64,000 nt of DNA from Pseudoclavibacter terrae (GCF_008831075.1 NZ_WBJX01000001.1:540647-604646); one strand, 5' to 3'. Positions 43,517 through 52,083 are shown, numbered from the stretch's first letter. Notes: generated from the letters alone by a model not told the origin. Translations and numbers: made by a program.

Positions 43517-44053
43517 ATGACGGTGCGCACTCCTGATCCTGAGTCCGGCTGGATGAACGACGACGAGCTCGCGCTCGTCAGGCGTCGCGTGCCGATGCTG
43601 TATGTCGAGGCCATCCCGGTGCGTGTCGACGCCGCGGGGAAGGTCGAGCATCTCGGCGTGCTGCTGCGCGCGGACAACCAGGGCGTCATGACGCGTTCGT
43701 TCGTCTCGGGGCGGGTGCAGTACGGCGAGTCGATCAGGGATGCGCTGCTGCGCCACCTGGAGAAGGACCTCGGCACGATGGCGTTCCCCGCGCTGCCGCA
43801 GGCGCTCGCGCCGTTCACGGTCGCGGAGTTCTCGCCGATGCCGGGCTCCGGCCTGTTCGATTCGCGGCAGCACGCGGTGGCGCTCGAGTTCATCGTGCCG
43901 GTCGCGGGGGAGTGCAACCCGCGCCAGGATGCGCTCGAGATCACGTGGCTGACGCCGCAGCAGGCGCTCGACCCCGACCTCCTCGAGGAGCTCGAGGGTG
44001 GGCGTGGCCATGTGCTGCGCACTGCCATCGGTCACCTCGGCCTCTGGCCCTAG
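43517..44053 (+). CDS. Nudix-like DUF4916 protein
   Basis: A 178-residue protein matching, from memory, the actinobacterial DUF4916 family, which has a Nudix-like fold. It contains WMNDDELALVRRRVPMLYVEAIPVR at the start, FVSGRVQYGESIRDALLRHLEKDLG where the Nudix box would be (the REUxEE motif is degenerate: RDALLRHLEKDLG), and EFIVPVAGE later. Catalysis is therefore doubtful. It may hydrolyse or bind a nucleoside diphosphate derivative. A small gene group with the EVE protein (27 bases downstream). Confidence 0.8.
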   Translation: MTVRTPDPESGWMNDDELALVRRRVPMLYVEAIPVRVDAAGKVEHLGVLLRADNQGVMTRSFVSGRVQYGESIRDALLRHLEKDLGTMAFPALPQALAPFTVAEFSPMPGSGLFDSRQHAVALEFIVPVAGECNPRQDALEITWLTPQQALDPDLLEELEGGRGHVLRTAIGHLGLWP

Positions 44054-44080
44054 CCTCGGCCCCTGCCGGGCTCCGCGCTC

Positions 44081-44617
44081 ATGGCCATCCGCTACTGGCT
44101 CGTCGTGCAGCCCTTCGATCGTGCCCTCGCGATGGTCGAGGGCGGTTTCGTGCAGGCCCCCTGGGGTGCGCTCGAGAGGGTCGAGCAGATGCGCGTGTCC
44201 GACGGCGTGGTCATCTACTGCCCGCGCGAGGTGAACCCTGACGGCGAGCCCATGCGCAGCGTGGTGCAGGCAGGGTACGTGCTCGACGATGAGCCGTACC
44301 GTGCTGGCGGTCGGGGCTCGTCGCCGTGGCGGCGGGAGGTGCAGTGGATGCGCGAGGCGCGACCCGCGCCCATCCGTCCGCTGCGGGAGCTGCTCGACCT
44401 GACGCGCAACGACAGGTACTGGGGTGAGCGATTGCGAGCCGGCTGGCTGGAGCTGTCCCGTCGCGACTTCGAGATCTTCGAGGATGCCGTCAGACGGCCG
44501 TCGCCCGAGCCGAGTGCGTTGGGGATGGGCCTCATTCGCGACACCGGCCTCGGTCGGGCTGCGGAGTCATCCGGGGTCGAGCGGGACGCTGAGGACCCGT
44601 ACGCAACCAGGTTCTGA
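44081..44617 (+). CDS. EVE (PUA-like) domain protein
   Basis: A 178-residue protein opening with IRYWLVVQPFDRALAMVEGGFVQ, then RVSDGVVIYCPRE, the EVE-domain pattern of PUA-like folds that recognise modified bases in DNA or RNA. The middle (VQAGYVLDDEPY; PWRREVQWMREARPAPIRPL) and GWLELSRRDFEIFEDA complete the usual length of about 150. The last 30 residues are polar. Some EVE proteins act with restriction or RNA-modification systems; none is adjacent here. It follows the DUF4916 gene closely and lacks a clear ribosome site. Confidence 0.8.
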   Translation: MAIRYWLVVQPFDRALAMVEGGFVQAPWGALERVEQMRVSDGVVIYCPREVNPDGEPMRSVVQAGYVLDDEPYRAGGRGSSPWRREVQWMREARPAPIRPLRELLDLTRNDRYWGERLRAGWLELSRRDFEIFEDAVRRPSPEPSALGMGLIRDTGLGRAAESSGVERDAEDPYATRF

Positions 44618-44631
44618 CGGCGCAACCGCCG

Positions 44632-44650
44632 AACATGTGACACATTAGTG
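44632..44650. promoter_or_regulatory. Hydroxyproline-regulon operator, site 1 (before the GntR gene)
   Basis: AACATGTGACACATTAGTG; its core ATGTG-A-CACAT is a perfect palindrome around a central base. Read on the minus strand it is CACTAATGTGTCACATGTT, matching sites 2 and 3. Lies 10 bases before the regulator start, so autoregulation is likely. Confidence 0.8.
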
Positions 44651-44660
44651 AGTGGGCGTG

Positions 44661-45398
44661 ATGGACACCGCTGAGGTGAGCTTACGCGTCTCGACCACAG
44701 TGAGCTCGATGAACGGGGTGCCCATGATCGACGCGTTGGACTTCAGGCCGGCCGCGCAGCAGTCGAACCTGCGAGCCACGATCGAGGACTCGGTCGCCGC
44801 GGCCATCGTGTCCGGCGGGCTGGCGGCGGGGACCCTCGTCTCCGTGCCGGCGCTCGCGGCACGCTTCGAGGTCTCGGCGACTCCGGTTCGCGAGGCCATG
44901 CTGAACCTCGAGAAGCTGGGCTTCGTGGAGCCCGTGCGGAACAAGGGCTTCCGCGTCACGCACGTCTCTGTGGAGGAGCTTCGGCAGATCGTCGAAGTCA
45001 GGCAGATGCTCGAGGTGCCCGTCGTCCGGGAGCTCGCTGCCGATTTCCCTGATGCACCCCGGACCGAGCTCCGTGACCTGGCGACACGGATCGATGCCGC
45101 GTCGGCGGCAGGCGACCTGCCTCTGTATCTCGCTGTCGACATCGAGTTCCACGAGCGGCTGCTCAGTCTGTCTGGCAATGCCCGGCTCGTGTCGATCGTG
45201 ACCGCGTTGCGGCGACAGACGAGGCTCACGGGGCTTACCGAGATGCTCGGGTCCGAAGAGCTCACCGCTTCGGCGCGCGAGCACGCCGACCTCCTCGTGC
45301 TGCTCGAGGCCGGCAAGGCGGATGAGGCTGCCGAGCTCATGCACCGCCACATCGGCCACGTCGTCGGCTGGTGGGCTGGCCTACCCGAAGAGGCTTAG
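44661..45398 (+). CDS. GntR-family (FCD) regulator of the hydroxyproline genes
   Basis: A 245-residue regulator. The winged helix spans about 35-100 (AAGTLVSVPALAARFEVSATPVREAMLNLEKLGF), and an FCD ligand domain follows with the usual acidic/His pattern (DIEFHERLLSLSG, AREHADLLVLLE, MHRHIGHVV). A 19-base palindromic motif occurs before this gene, before the ABC transporter operon 150 bases downstream and before the catabolic operon, so it most probably represses all three until a hydroxyproline-derived inducer binds. The start is uncertain: GTG 44652, ATG 44661 or ATG 44709 are all open; none has a strong ribosome site. FCD-type GntR regulators are known for amino-acid and hydroxyproline catabolism. 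Confidence 0.88.
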   Translation: MDTAEVSLRVSTTVSSMNGVPMIDALDFRPAAQQSNLRATIEDSVAAAIVSGGLAAGTLVSVPALAARFEVSATPVREAMLNLEKLGFVEPVRNKGFRVTHVSVEELRQIVEVRQMLEVPVVRELAADFPDAPRTELRDLATRIDAASAAGDLPLYLAVDIEFHERLLSLSGNARLVSIVTALRRQTRLTGLTEMLGSEELTASAREHADLLVLLEAGKADEAAELMHRHIGHVVGWWAGLPEEA

Positions 45399-45415
45399 CA
45401 AGCCCTCCACACAGC

Positions 45416-45441
45416 GAAACACTTTGTAACAACTGTGTTTC
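45416..45441. promoter_or_regulatory. AT-rich palindrome after the GntR gene
   Basis: GAAACAC and GTGTTTC flank a small inner palindrome TTGTAACAA. The stem is too weak for a good terminator. It lies between the regulator stop and operator site 2 and might be a binding site of another regulator. Confidence 0.4.
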
Positions 45442-45478
45442 AAGGGTGTTGAAAGGTCTTCTGCGGTCGTCCGCCGAA

Positions 45479-45497
45479 CAGTAATGTGTGACATCCC
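45479..45497. promoter_or_regulatory. Hydroxyproline-regulon operator, site 2 (before the ABC transporter)
   Basis: CAGTAATGTGTGACATCCC, 51 bases before the start of the binding-protein gene. Matches site 3 read on the minus strand (CAGTAATATGTCACACACC) and site 1 (CACTAATGTGTCACATGTT). Confidence 0.8.
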
Positions 45498-45548
45498 ATC
45501 ACCGGAGATGGTCCGGCGATTCTGACGTCTGTTCGGAAGGAACTCACC

Positions 45549-46748
45549 ATGACTGCACGTCGTTCCACCAGCCCTCGGGGTGCTGGCCTCTGGAAGAGGG
45601 TGCTCCTGCCTGGAGCCCTCCTCGCAACTGCCGCACTGGCCCTGACCGGATGCTCCGGAGGTGTCGCCGGAGGTGGGGACACCGCGTCCGAGGACGGACC
45701 GATCAAGCTGGGACTCGCGGCCCCCTTCTCGGGATCCGAGTCGGCCTTCGGCCCATACATGGAGAACGGCGCGAAGATGGCGATCGACGAGCTCAACGAG
45801 GCCGGTGGCGTCCTCGGCCGCCAACTCGAGCTGGTCACCGCCGACGACGCCTGTGACGCGACGAGCGCTACCGCCGCGGCGAACAAGCTCGTCACCGACG
45901 GGGTCGTCGCCTCGGTCGGCGGCTACTGCTCCGGAGCGACGCTCCCGACGCTGCCGATCTTCAACACGGCCGAGATTCCCATGGTGATCCCAGCGGCCAA
46001 CTCGAACCAGCTCGTCGCCGCCGGCCTCGACAACGTGTTCCTCATCAACGGAACCGGCACCCAGCAGGCTCAGGCCATGCTCACGTACGCCGAGAAGCAG
46101 GGCGTGAAGACGCTCGCGCTCGTCGACGACAACACGGACTACTCGACGGACCTCGCGAAGTCCGCCTCCGAGCAGGCCAAGGAGCTCGGCATCGAGGTCG
46201 TCCTCGAGGAGTCCGTCAACGCCGGTGAATCCGACTACGCGGCCAACGTCAACAAGGTCGTCTCGGCGAACCCGGACATGATGTATTGGACCGGCTACTA
46301 CCAGGAGGGCGGCCTGATCACGCAGCAGCTGCGTGCCGCCGGCTACACGGGCAAGGTCATGGTCGCCGACGGCTCGGTCGACGCGAAGTTCGCTGAGATC
46401 GCCGGCAGCTCCTCCGAGGGTGTGCTCGGCACGTTCACGCAGACCCCAGACATGCTCGAGGGTGCAACCGAGTGGATCGACGCCTACACCGAGAAGTTCG
46501 GTGCGGCCCCCGGCCCGTACTCCACGCAGAGCTACGACGCCGTCCGCGTCGTCGCCCAGGCGATCGAGGATGCAGGAAGCACTGAGGGGCCCGCGGTCAT
46601 CGAGGCGCTCAACGCGCTCGACGGCTTCGACATCTTCTCCGGCCCCCTCACCTTCACGGAAGAGGGCACGCTCACCGAGGGCGGATTCGCCATCGTCACC
46701 GTCGGACCCGACGGCACCTTCATCCTCGAGGATGACCTGAAGAGCTAG
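45549..46748 (+). CDS. livK: Branched-chain-type ABC transporter, substrate-binding lipoprotein
   Basis: A 399-residue periplasmic-binding protein of the LivK/type I fold. The N-terminus is a lipoprotein signal (basic, hydrophobic, then LALTGC with Cys at about residue 36), followed by a Gly-rich linker. The ligand cleft begins IKLGLAAPFSGSESAFG, then MAIDELNEAGGVLGRQLELV, VGGYCSGATLPTLPI and ALVDDNTDYSTDLA. A strong ribosome site (GGAAGGA) precedes the ATG. It should bind the nitrogen source handled by the adjacent catabolic genes, presumably trans-4-hydroxyproline or a related imino acid (inference). First gene of a five-gene importer operon under operator site 2; a hairpin separates it from the membrane genes. 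Confidence 0.9.
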   Translation: MTARRSTSPRGAGLWKRVLLPGALLATAALALTGCSGGVAGGGDTASEDGPIKLGLAAPFSGSESAFGPYMENGAKMAIDELNEAGGVLGRQLELVTADDACDATSATAAANKLVTDGVVASVGGYCSGATLPTLPIFNTAEIPMVIPAANSNQLVAAGLDNVFLINGTGTQQAQAMLTYAEKQGVKTLALVDDNTDYSTDLAKSASEQAKELGIEVVLEESVNAGESDYAANVNKVVSANPDMMYWTGYYQEGGLITQQLRAAGYTGKVMVADGSVDAKFAEIAGSSSEGVLGTFTQTPDMLEGATEWIDAYTEKFGAAPGPYSTQSYDAVRVVAQAIEDAGSTEGPAVIEALNALDGFDIFSGPLTFTEEGTLTEGGFAIVTVGPDGTFILEDDLKS

Positions 46749-46757
46749 TCAGCCACG

Positions 46758-46785
46758 GCGGGCGGGGAGGGAACTCCCCGCCCGC
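46758..46785 (+). terminator. Attenuating hairpin between livK and livH
   Basis: Perfect 12-base arms GCGGGCGGGGAG and inverse with the tetraloop GGAA, 10 bases after the livK stop. No U tract. It likely lowers expression of the membrane subunits relative to the binding protein by partial termination or by protecting the livK mRNA. Confidence 0.7.
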
Positions 46786-46805
46786 TTCTGCAGTCAGGAA
46801 CCACT

Positions 46806-47696
46806 GTGATTCAACTCATCATCGACGGGCTCTTCGTCGGATCCTTCTACGCGCTCGTCGCGCTCGGGTACAGCATGGTGTACGGCATCATCAAGCTGCT
46901 CAACTTCGCGCACGGCGACGTCTACATGGTCGGCGCGTTCGCCGGCCTCACGATCTTCTCGGCCTTCTCCGGCCTCGCCGGGGGCGGCATCCTCTCGATC
47001 CTGCTCGTCATGCTGCTCGCGATGATCTTCACGGGCATCCTCGGCGTGACGATCGAGCGGGTCGCCTACCGTCCGCTGCGCTCGAGCCCTCGACTCGCGG
47101 TGCTCATCACCGCGGTGGGCATGTCGTTCATCCTCGAGTACGGCGTGCGCCAGATCTTCGGGCCCGACCCGAAGGTGTACCCGACGCGTCTCGAAGGCGA
47201 GACGCTCGACCTCCTGGGCGGCCGCATCACGATGCCGCAGATCGTCATGATGCTCGTCGCGGCCGCCCTCATGTTCGGCCTCAACACCTACATCATGCGC
47301 TCGCGCGACGGGCGAGCCATGCGCGCCATCGCGCTCGACCCCACCGCCGCGCAGCTCATGGGCGTCAACGTCAACAAGGTCATCTCGCGCACCTTCTTCA
47401 TCGGCTCCGCCCTCGCAGGCGCCGCCGGCGTCATGGCGGGTGCCTACTACGGCACGATCGACTTCCTCGCGGGCTTCGTCATCGGGTTGAAGGCGTTCAC
47501 CGCAGCCGTCATCGGCGGCATCGGGAACCTCTACGGCGCCATGCTCGGCGGTCTCGTGCTCGGCCTGCTCGAGGCGTTCGGCACCCACTGGCTCGGCGGC
47601 GAGTGGCGAGACGTGTTCTCGTTCGCGTGCCTGATCCTCTTCCTGTCCTTCAGACCGACCGGCATCCTCGGTGCCCGCGTCGTGGAACGGATGTGA
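46806..47696 (+). CDS. livH: Branched-chain-type ABC transporter permease LivH
   Basis: A 296-residue LivH-type permease with about eight hydrophobic helices. LNFAHGDVYMVGAF in the first third, RAMRAIALDPTAAQLMGVNVNKV in the middle cytoplasmic loop, which contacts the ATPases, and AAVIGGIGNLYGAMLGGLVLG near the end are family landmarks. It starts at GTG 46806 and follows the hairpin after livK. Pairs with the LivM subunit encoded 4 bases downstream. Confidence 0.92.
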   Translation: MIQLIIDGLFVGSFYALVALGYSMVYGIIKLLNFAHGDVYMVGAFAGLTIFSAFSGLAGGGILSILLVMLLAMIFTGILGVTIERVAYRPLRSSPRLAVLITAVGMSFILEYGVRQIFGPDPKVYPTRLEGETLDLLGGRITMPQIVMMLVAAALMFGLNTYIMRSRDGRAMRAIALDPTAAQLMGVNVNKVISRTFFIGSALAGAAGVMAGAYYGTIDFLAGFVIGLKAFTAAVIGGIGNLYGAMLGGLVLGLLEAFGTHWLGGEWRDVFSFACLILFLSFRPTGILGARVVERM

Positions 47697-47700
47697 CCCC

Positions 47701-48831
47701 ATGACCGACATCAGACTCCAGGCGCCAGCGCCCACCGTCGAGCGGCCCACGCCGCGCACCGGCATCCGGAACCCGAAGACCTTCATGAACCTCGTGGGGC
47801 TCGTGCTGTTCCTCTTCGCCTTCCTGCTCCCGTTCATCAACGCGACGCCGTACGTCATCTCCATCGGCACATCCGCGATGATCTACATCATGCTCGCGAT
47901 GGGCCTCAACATCGTCGTCGGCTACGCGGGCCTCCTCGACCTCGGCTACTACGCCTTCTTCGCGGTCGGCGCGTACACGGCGGGCGTACTCAACACGCTG
48001 CTGGACATGCCGCTCATCGCGACGATCCCGTTCGTCATCGTGGCGTGCATCCTTGCCGGGCTCATCATCGGCGGGCCGACGCTGCGCCTGCGCAGCGACT
48101 ACCTCGCGATCGTCACGCTCGGCTTCGGCGAGATCATCCGGCTCACCGCGAACAACCTGGAGGTCACGGGCGGACCGTCGGGCATCTCCGGCATCGACAC
48201 GTTCGAGTTCTTCGGCTGGTCGTTCGCCGACGGCCTCACGGTCGGCGGCATCGAGTTCAACGGCAAGATCCTGCTGTACTTCCTCTGCGTCATCATCGCG
48301 GGAGGCGCCGCGATCATCGCGGCCTCTCGGCTCGGCAAGGGCAAGATGGGTCGCGCCTGGCGCGCCATCAAGGACGACGAGGACGCCGCAGAGGCGATGG
48401 GCGTCAACACCTACACGACGAAGCTCGGCGCGTACGTGCTCGGCGCGGTGTTCGGCGGCCTCGCCGGCGTGCTCATGGCGGCCCACCAGACGGCCATCAG
48501 CCCGACCTCGTTCGTGTTCCTCAACTCGGCGCTGCTGCTCATGGCGGTCGTGCTCGGCGGCATGGGCTCGATCCCGGGCGTCATCGTCGGCGCCCTGCTC
48601 GTCTCGCTGCTGCCCGAGATCCTCCGCGACTTCTCCGACTGGCGCTTCCTCGTCTTCGGCGTGCTGCTGGTGGTCATGATGATCTTCCGGCCGCAGGGCA
48701 TCTGGCCGGCGACCGCCATCCTGCCGTTCCTCAAGTCGCGGGCCAAGGGCGAGCCGCCGTCCCCGAAGGACGGGTTCTCCGCCCATGAGGCGCCGGATGC
48801 CAACATCGACCTCTCGAAGGAGCAGGCATGA
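47701..48831 (+). CDS. livM: Branched-chain-type ABC transporter permease LivM
   Basis: A 376-residue permease with a polar N-terminus of 30 residues and about nine helices. GLNIVVGYAGLLDLGYYAFFAVGAY, LRLRSDYLAIVTLGFGEIIRL and WRAIKDDEDAAEAMGVN are typical LivM sequences. ATG at 47701 is four bases after the livH stop; its own stop overlaps the livG ATG (48828-48831). Forms the heterodimeric channel with LivH. Confidence 0.92.
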   Translation: MTDIRLQAPAPTVERPTPRTGIRNPKTFMNLVGLVLFLFAFLLPFINATPYVISIGTSAMIYIMLAMGLNIVVGYAGLLDLGYYAFFAVGAYTAGVLNTLLDMPLIATIPFVIVACILAGLIIGGPTLRLRSDYLAIVTLGFGEIIRLTANNLEVTGGPSGISGIDTFEFFGWSFADGLTVGGIEFNGKILLYFLCVIIAGGAAIIAASRLGKGKMGRAWRAIKDDEDAAEAMGVNTYTTKLGAYVLGAVFGGLAGVLMAAHQTAISPTSFVFLNSALLLMAVVLGGMGSIPGVIVGALLVSLLPEILRDFSDWRFLVFGVLLVVMMIFRPQGIWPATAILPFLKSRAKGEPPSPKDGFSAHEAPDANIDLSKEQA

Positions 48832-49829
48832 GCCAGGGTTCAGGCACGGGCGAGGTCTACGGGACCGCGCCCATCGATGTGCCGAAGACGGAGTCGGTGA
48901 CCGCGGTCGCCGAGGAGTTCAGGCGGGCGCACGAGGGGGAGCCGCTGCTCTCCGTCCGCGACCTGCGCCTGCAGTTCGGTGGTGTGAAGGCCGTCGACGG
49001 CACGTCGTTCGACGCCTACGCGGGCGAGATCATCTCGGTGATCGGCCCGAACGGGGCCGGCAAGACGAGCGCGTTCAACTGCATCACGGGCTTCTACCGG
49101 CCGACGTCGGGCACGATCACCTTCGACGGCGTCGACATCATGCGCAAGCAGCCGTCGTCGATCACGCGCCTCGGGCTGAGTCGCACGTTCCAGAACGTGC
49201 GCATGTTCCGCGACATGTCGGTCATCGACAACGTGAAGACCGCCATGCACGCGCGCATCCGGCAGAACGTGTTCCAGACGATGCTGCACACGATCGGCTA
49301 CAAGAAGATCGAGGCGCAGGCGCTCGAGGACGCGCGCGGCTGGCTCGACTTCGTCGGCTACTCGCTCGACGACGACCTGCTCGCGTCGCAGCTGCCCTAC
49401 GGCGAGCAGCGGCGCGTGGAGATCGCCCGCGCGCTGGCCACGCAGCCCAAGCTGCTGCTGCTCGACGAGCCCGCGGCCGGTCTCAATCACAACGAGAAGC
49501 AGGAGCTGATCGCCCTCATCCGCAAGATCAGGGACCTCGGGGTCGGCATCGTGCTCATCGAGCACGACATGGGCCTCGTGATGGAGATCTCCGAGCGCGT
49601 GATCGTGCTCAACTTCGGCCGGGAGATCGCCGACGGCCTGCCGGAGGACGTCAAGAACGACCCGAGGGTCATCGAGGCGTACCTGGGGGTCGAGGACCCG
49701 GAGGACGAGGTCGCGGAGGAGGTCGCCGAAGAGCGGCTCGATGCTCCCGGACGGCCACGCGCCCTCCACGACCGGATCGACGAAGCGGACATCGCGGAGC
49801 AGGGCTCCGCGGGGGAGGAACGGTCATGA
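48828..49829 (+). CDS. livG: Branched-chain-type ABC transporter ATPase LivG
   Basis: A 333-residue ATP-binding subunit. Walker A GPNGAGKTSAFN, the LivG-type insertion TRLGLSRTFQNVRMF, ABC signature region LPYGEQRRVEIARAL, Walker B LLLLDEPAAGLNH and the H-loop IEHDMGLV are present. It has an unusual N-terminal extension of about 40 residues and an acidic C-terminal extension of about 50 (DEVAEEVAEE) not needed for the fold. Overlaps livM and livF by four bases each. Confidence 0.92.
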   Translation: MSQGSGTGEVYGTAPIDVPKTESVTAVAEEFRRAHEGEPLLSVRDLRLQFGGVKAVDGTSFDAYAGEIISVIGPNGAGKTSAFNCITGFYRPTSGTITFDGVDIMRKQPSSITRLGLSRTFQNVRMFRDMSVIDNVKTAMHARIRQNVFQTMLHTIGYKKIEAQALEDARGWLDFVGYSLDDDLLASQLPYGEQRRVEIARALATQPKLLLLDEPAAGLNHNEKQELIALIRKIRDLGVGIVLIEHDMGLVMEISERVIVLNFGREIADGLPEDVKNDPRVIEAYLGVEDPEDEVAEEVAEERLDAPGRPRALHDRIDEADIAEQGSAGEERS

Positions 49830-50536
49830 GCGCTGAACTCGAGGTGAAGGACGTCGACCTCTTCTACGGGCGTGTGCAGGCGCTGCGGGGGCTGTCGATC
49901 GAGGTGAACGAGGGTGAGGTCGTCTCGCTGCTCGGCAACAACGGTGCTGGCAAGACCAGCACGCTCACGATGCTCTCCGGGCTCGCCAGAGCAAAGAGCG
50001 GCACGATCACCTGGCGCGGCAAGGACATCTCGAGCGCCAAGCCGTGGGACCTCGTGCGCGACGGGCTCATCCACGTGCCTGAGGGGCGTCGGATCTTCTC
50101 GACCATGTCGGTGCACGAGAACCTCCTGCTCGGCGGCTACCAGGTCAAGGACCCGAAGGTCGTGGCCGATCGTGTCGAGGAGTGCTACGAGCTCATGCCG
50201 CGGCTGCTCGAGCGGCGCACGCAGCAGGGCGGCACCCTCTCGGGTGGCGAGCAGCAGATGGTCGCGATCGCGCGAGCGTACGTCGGCGGCCCGAAGCTGC
50301 TGCTGCTCGACGAGCCGTCGATGGGACTGGCGCCGCTTGTCGTGAAGCAGGTGATGGAGCTCATCGGGCGCATCAACGAGCGTGGCGCGACGGTGCTGCT
50401 CGTCGAGCAGAATGCGCGGGCGGCGCTCAAGGTCGCGCACCGCGCGTACGTCATCGAGCACGGGCATGTGACACTCTCCGGGCTCGCGTCCGATCTGGCG
50501 AAGGACAAGGCGGTCATCGAGGCCTACCTGGGCTGA
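49826..50536 (+). CDS. livF: Branched-chain-type ABC transporter ATPase LivF
   Basis: A 236-residue ATP-binding subunit: Walker A GNNGAGKTSTL, the LivF marker VPEGRRIFSTMSVHENLL, signature LSGGEQQMVAIARAY, Walker B LLLLDEPSMGLAP and VEQNARAAL. Last gene of the importer operon, coupled to livG by ATGA; a terminator hairpin follows six bases after its stop. Confidence 0.93.
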   Translation: MSAELEVKDVDLFYGRVQALRGLSIEVNEGEVVSLLGNNGAGKTSTLTMLSGLARAKSGTITWRGKDISSAKPWDLVRDGLIHVPEGRRIFSTMSVHENLLLGGYQVKDPKVVADRVEECYELMPRLLERRTQQGGTLSGGEQQMVAIARAYVGGPKLLLLDEPSMGLAPLVVKQVMELIGRINERGATVLLVEQNARAALKVAHRAYVIEHGHVTLSGLASDLAKDKAVIEAYLG

Positions 50537-50542
50537 CCACGA

Positions 50543-50574
50543 CCTGGCCCGTCCCGGATGCGGGGCGGGCCAGG
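50543..50574 (+). terminator. Terminator of the transporter operon
   Basis: Fourteen-base arms beginning CCTGGCCCG with one G-U pair and the loop GATG, just after the livF stop and before operator site 3. It isolates the importer from the catabolic operon. Confidence 0.8.
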
Positions 50575-50589
50575 CTTGCACGACCAACT

Positions 50590-50608
50590 GGTGTGTGACA
50601 TATTACTG
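50590..50608. promoter_or_regulatory. Hydroxyproline-regulon operator, site 3 (before the catabolic operon)
   Basis: GGTGTGTGACATATTACTG, 15 bases before the first catabolic start codon. The core TGTGTGACAT is identical to site 2, and the outer CAGTAAT of site 2 is present here as its inverse ATTACTG, so the full palindrome is CAGTAAT...ATTACTG. Confidence 0.8.
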
Positions 50609-50623
50609 TGATGGAGGTGCGGG

Positions 50624-51808
50624 ATGAGCAGCTACGACGTCGTCGTGATCGGCGGTGGCATCGTGGGCGCTGCCTGCGCGGCTGAGCTCGCCGGCCGAGG
50701 CCGGCGCGTGGCGCTCGTCGAGCGCGGTCGCGTCGCGAGCGGCACCAGCGCGCACTGCGAGGGCAACCTCCTCGTCTCCGACAAGGGGCCCGGCGCCGAG
50801 CTCGAGCTCTCGAAGCTCGCGAACGCCGCCTGGTCCAAGCTCTCGGGCAGCTTCCGCGAGGAGCTCGGCGACGACTTCCCAGACATCGAGTTCGAGGCCA
50901 AGGGCGGCCTCGTCGTCGCGACGACCGATGGGGGAGCGTCCGCGCTCCTCGACTTCGCGGCCACGCAGCGCACCGCCGACGTCGCGGCCGAGCCGGTCAC
51001 GATCTCCGAGGCGCGCAGGCTCGAGCCGTGGCTCACCGATCGCATGACCGCAGCCGTCTGGTACCCGGGCGACAGCCAGGTGCAGCCGACCATCGCGACC
51101 GAGGCGCTCGTCGCCCTCGCGCACCTGCGCGGGGCGAGCATCCTGGAGCACCACGAGGTGACGGGCGCCCTCCGCGACGGCGGCAGGCTCGTCGGCGTTC
51201 GCACGACTGCGGGAGACGTGCACGGTCGTGACGTCGTCGTCGCCGCCGGACCCTGGTCGGGTGAGGTGTCGGCGCTCCTTGGCGCACCGCTGCCCGTCCG
51301 GCCGCGACGGGGCGTTGTGCTCGTCACGGCGAAGATGCCGCAGCGGGTGTTCCACAAGGTCTACGACGCCGACTACGTCGGTGCCGTCGGTTCCGGTGAC
51401 GTCGCCCTCATGACCTCGAGCGTCGTGGAGTCGACACCGGGCGGCACGGTGCTCATCGGCTCGAGCCGCGAGCAGGTGGGCTTCGACGACGCGTTCCGCG
51501 CCAATGTGCTGAGCGAGCTCGCGAGGAAGGCCATCTCGATCTTCCCGTTCCTCACCGAGACGGCGATCATCCGCAGCTACTCCGGGTTCCGCCCGTACAT
51601 GCCCGATCACCTGCCCCTCATCGGTGCCGATCCACGACTTCCGGGTCTGTGGCACGCGACGGGCCACGAGGGGGCCGGCATCGGCCTCTCGCTGCCAACG
51701 GCCACGCTCATCGGCGACCTTATGGACGGGGCGCCGACGCAGATCGACGCCACCCAGTTCGCTCCGTCTCGACCGACCCTCGCCGCCGAGTTGGAGGCCG
51801 TCGCATGA
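50624..51808 (+). CDS. FAD-dependent oxidase/dehydrogenase subunit (DadA/SoxB-like), probable D-hydroxyproline dehydrogenase
   Basis: A 394-residue flavoprotein of the DAO/sarcosine-oxidase-beta group. The FAD loop is VVVIGGGIVGAACAAELAGRG (6-26), RGRVASGTSAHCEGN continues the binding site, and SYSGFRPYMPDHLPLIG with GHEGAGIGLSLPTA near the end is characteristic of amine and imino-acid oxidising members. It is coupled (4-bp overlap) to a small 2Fe-2S protein and a second FAD protein, the three-subunit plan of D-hydroxyproline dehydrogenases and related octopine/nopaline-type enzymes, which oxidise cis-4-hydroxy-D-proline to Pyr4H2C. GGAGG stands before the ATG. Membership of the hydroxyproline route is inferred from the neighbours. 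Confidence 0.87.
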   Translation: MSSYDVVVIGGGIVGAACAAELAGRGRRVALVERGRVASGTSAHCEGNLLVSDKGPGAELELSKLANAAWSKLSGSFREELGDDFPDIEFEAKGGLVVATTDGGASALLDFAATQRTADVAAEPVTISEARRLEPWLTDRMTAAVWYPGDSQVQPTIATEALVALAHLRGASILEHHEVTGALRDGGRLVGVRTTAGDVHGRDVVVAAGPWSGEVSALLGAPLPVRPRRGVVLVTAKMPQRVFHKVYDADYVGAVGSGDVALMTSSVVESTPGGTVLIGSSREQVGFDDAFRANVLSELARKAISIFPFLTETAIIRSYSGFRPYMPDHLPLIGADPRLPGLWHATGHEGAGIGLSLPTATLIGDLMDGAPTQIDATQFAPSRPTLAAELEAVA

Positions 51809-52083
51809 GCGAACGTGCAGTCCGGGGCGACGGGGTCGAGAAGCCCGTCCGCATCACGGTCGACGGCGAGCCCGTCGAGGGCATCGCGGGGCAGAGCATC
51901 GCGGGTGTCCTCCTCGGCTCCGGCCGCGTCGCCTGGCGCGAGACGGCGGTCGCGGGCAGGCCCCGCGGACTGTTCTGCGGCATCGGTGTGTGCTTCGACT
52001 GCCTCGTCACCGTCGACGGGGTTCCGGATGTGCGCGCCTGTCAGCGACGCGCGTGCGACGGGGACGAGGTGAGCTCGCAATGA
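51805..52083 (+). CDS. Small 2Fe-2S ferredoxin-like subunit
   Basis: A 92-residue protein with the cysteine ligand pattern C-x4-C-x2-C-x12-C in LFCGIGVCFDCLVTVDG followed by VRACQRRA, after a short beta-grasp start (VRITVDGEPVEG). It is the small electron-transfer subunit between the two FAD proteins of the dehydrogenase. The ATG overlaps the preceding stop, and its stop overlaps the next ATG (52080-52083), so all three are made together. Confidence 0.9.
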   Translation: MSERAVRGDGVEKPVRITVDGEPVEGIAGQSIAGVLLGSGRVAWRETAVAGRPRGLFCGIGVCFDCLVTVDGVPDVRACQRRACDGDEVSSQ

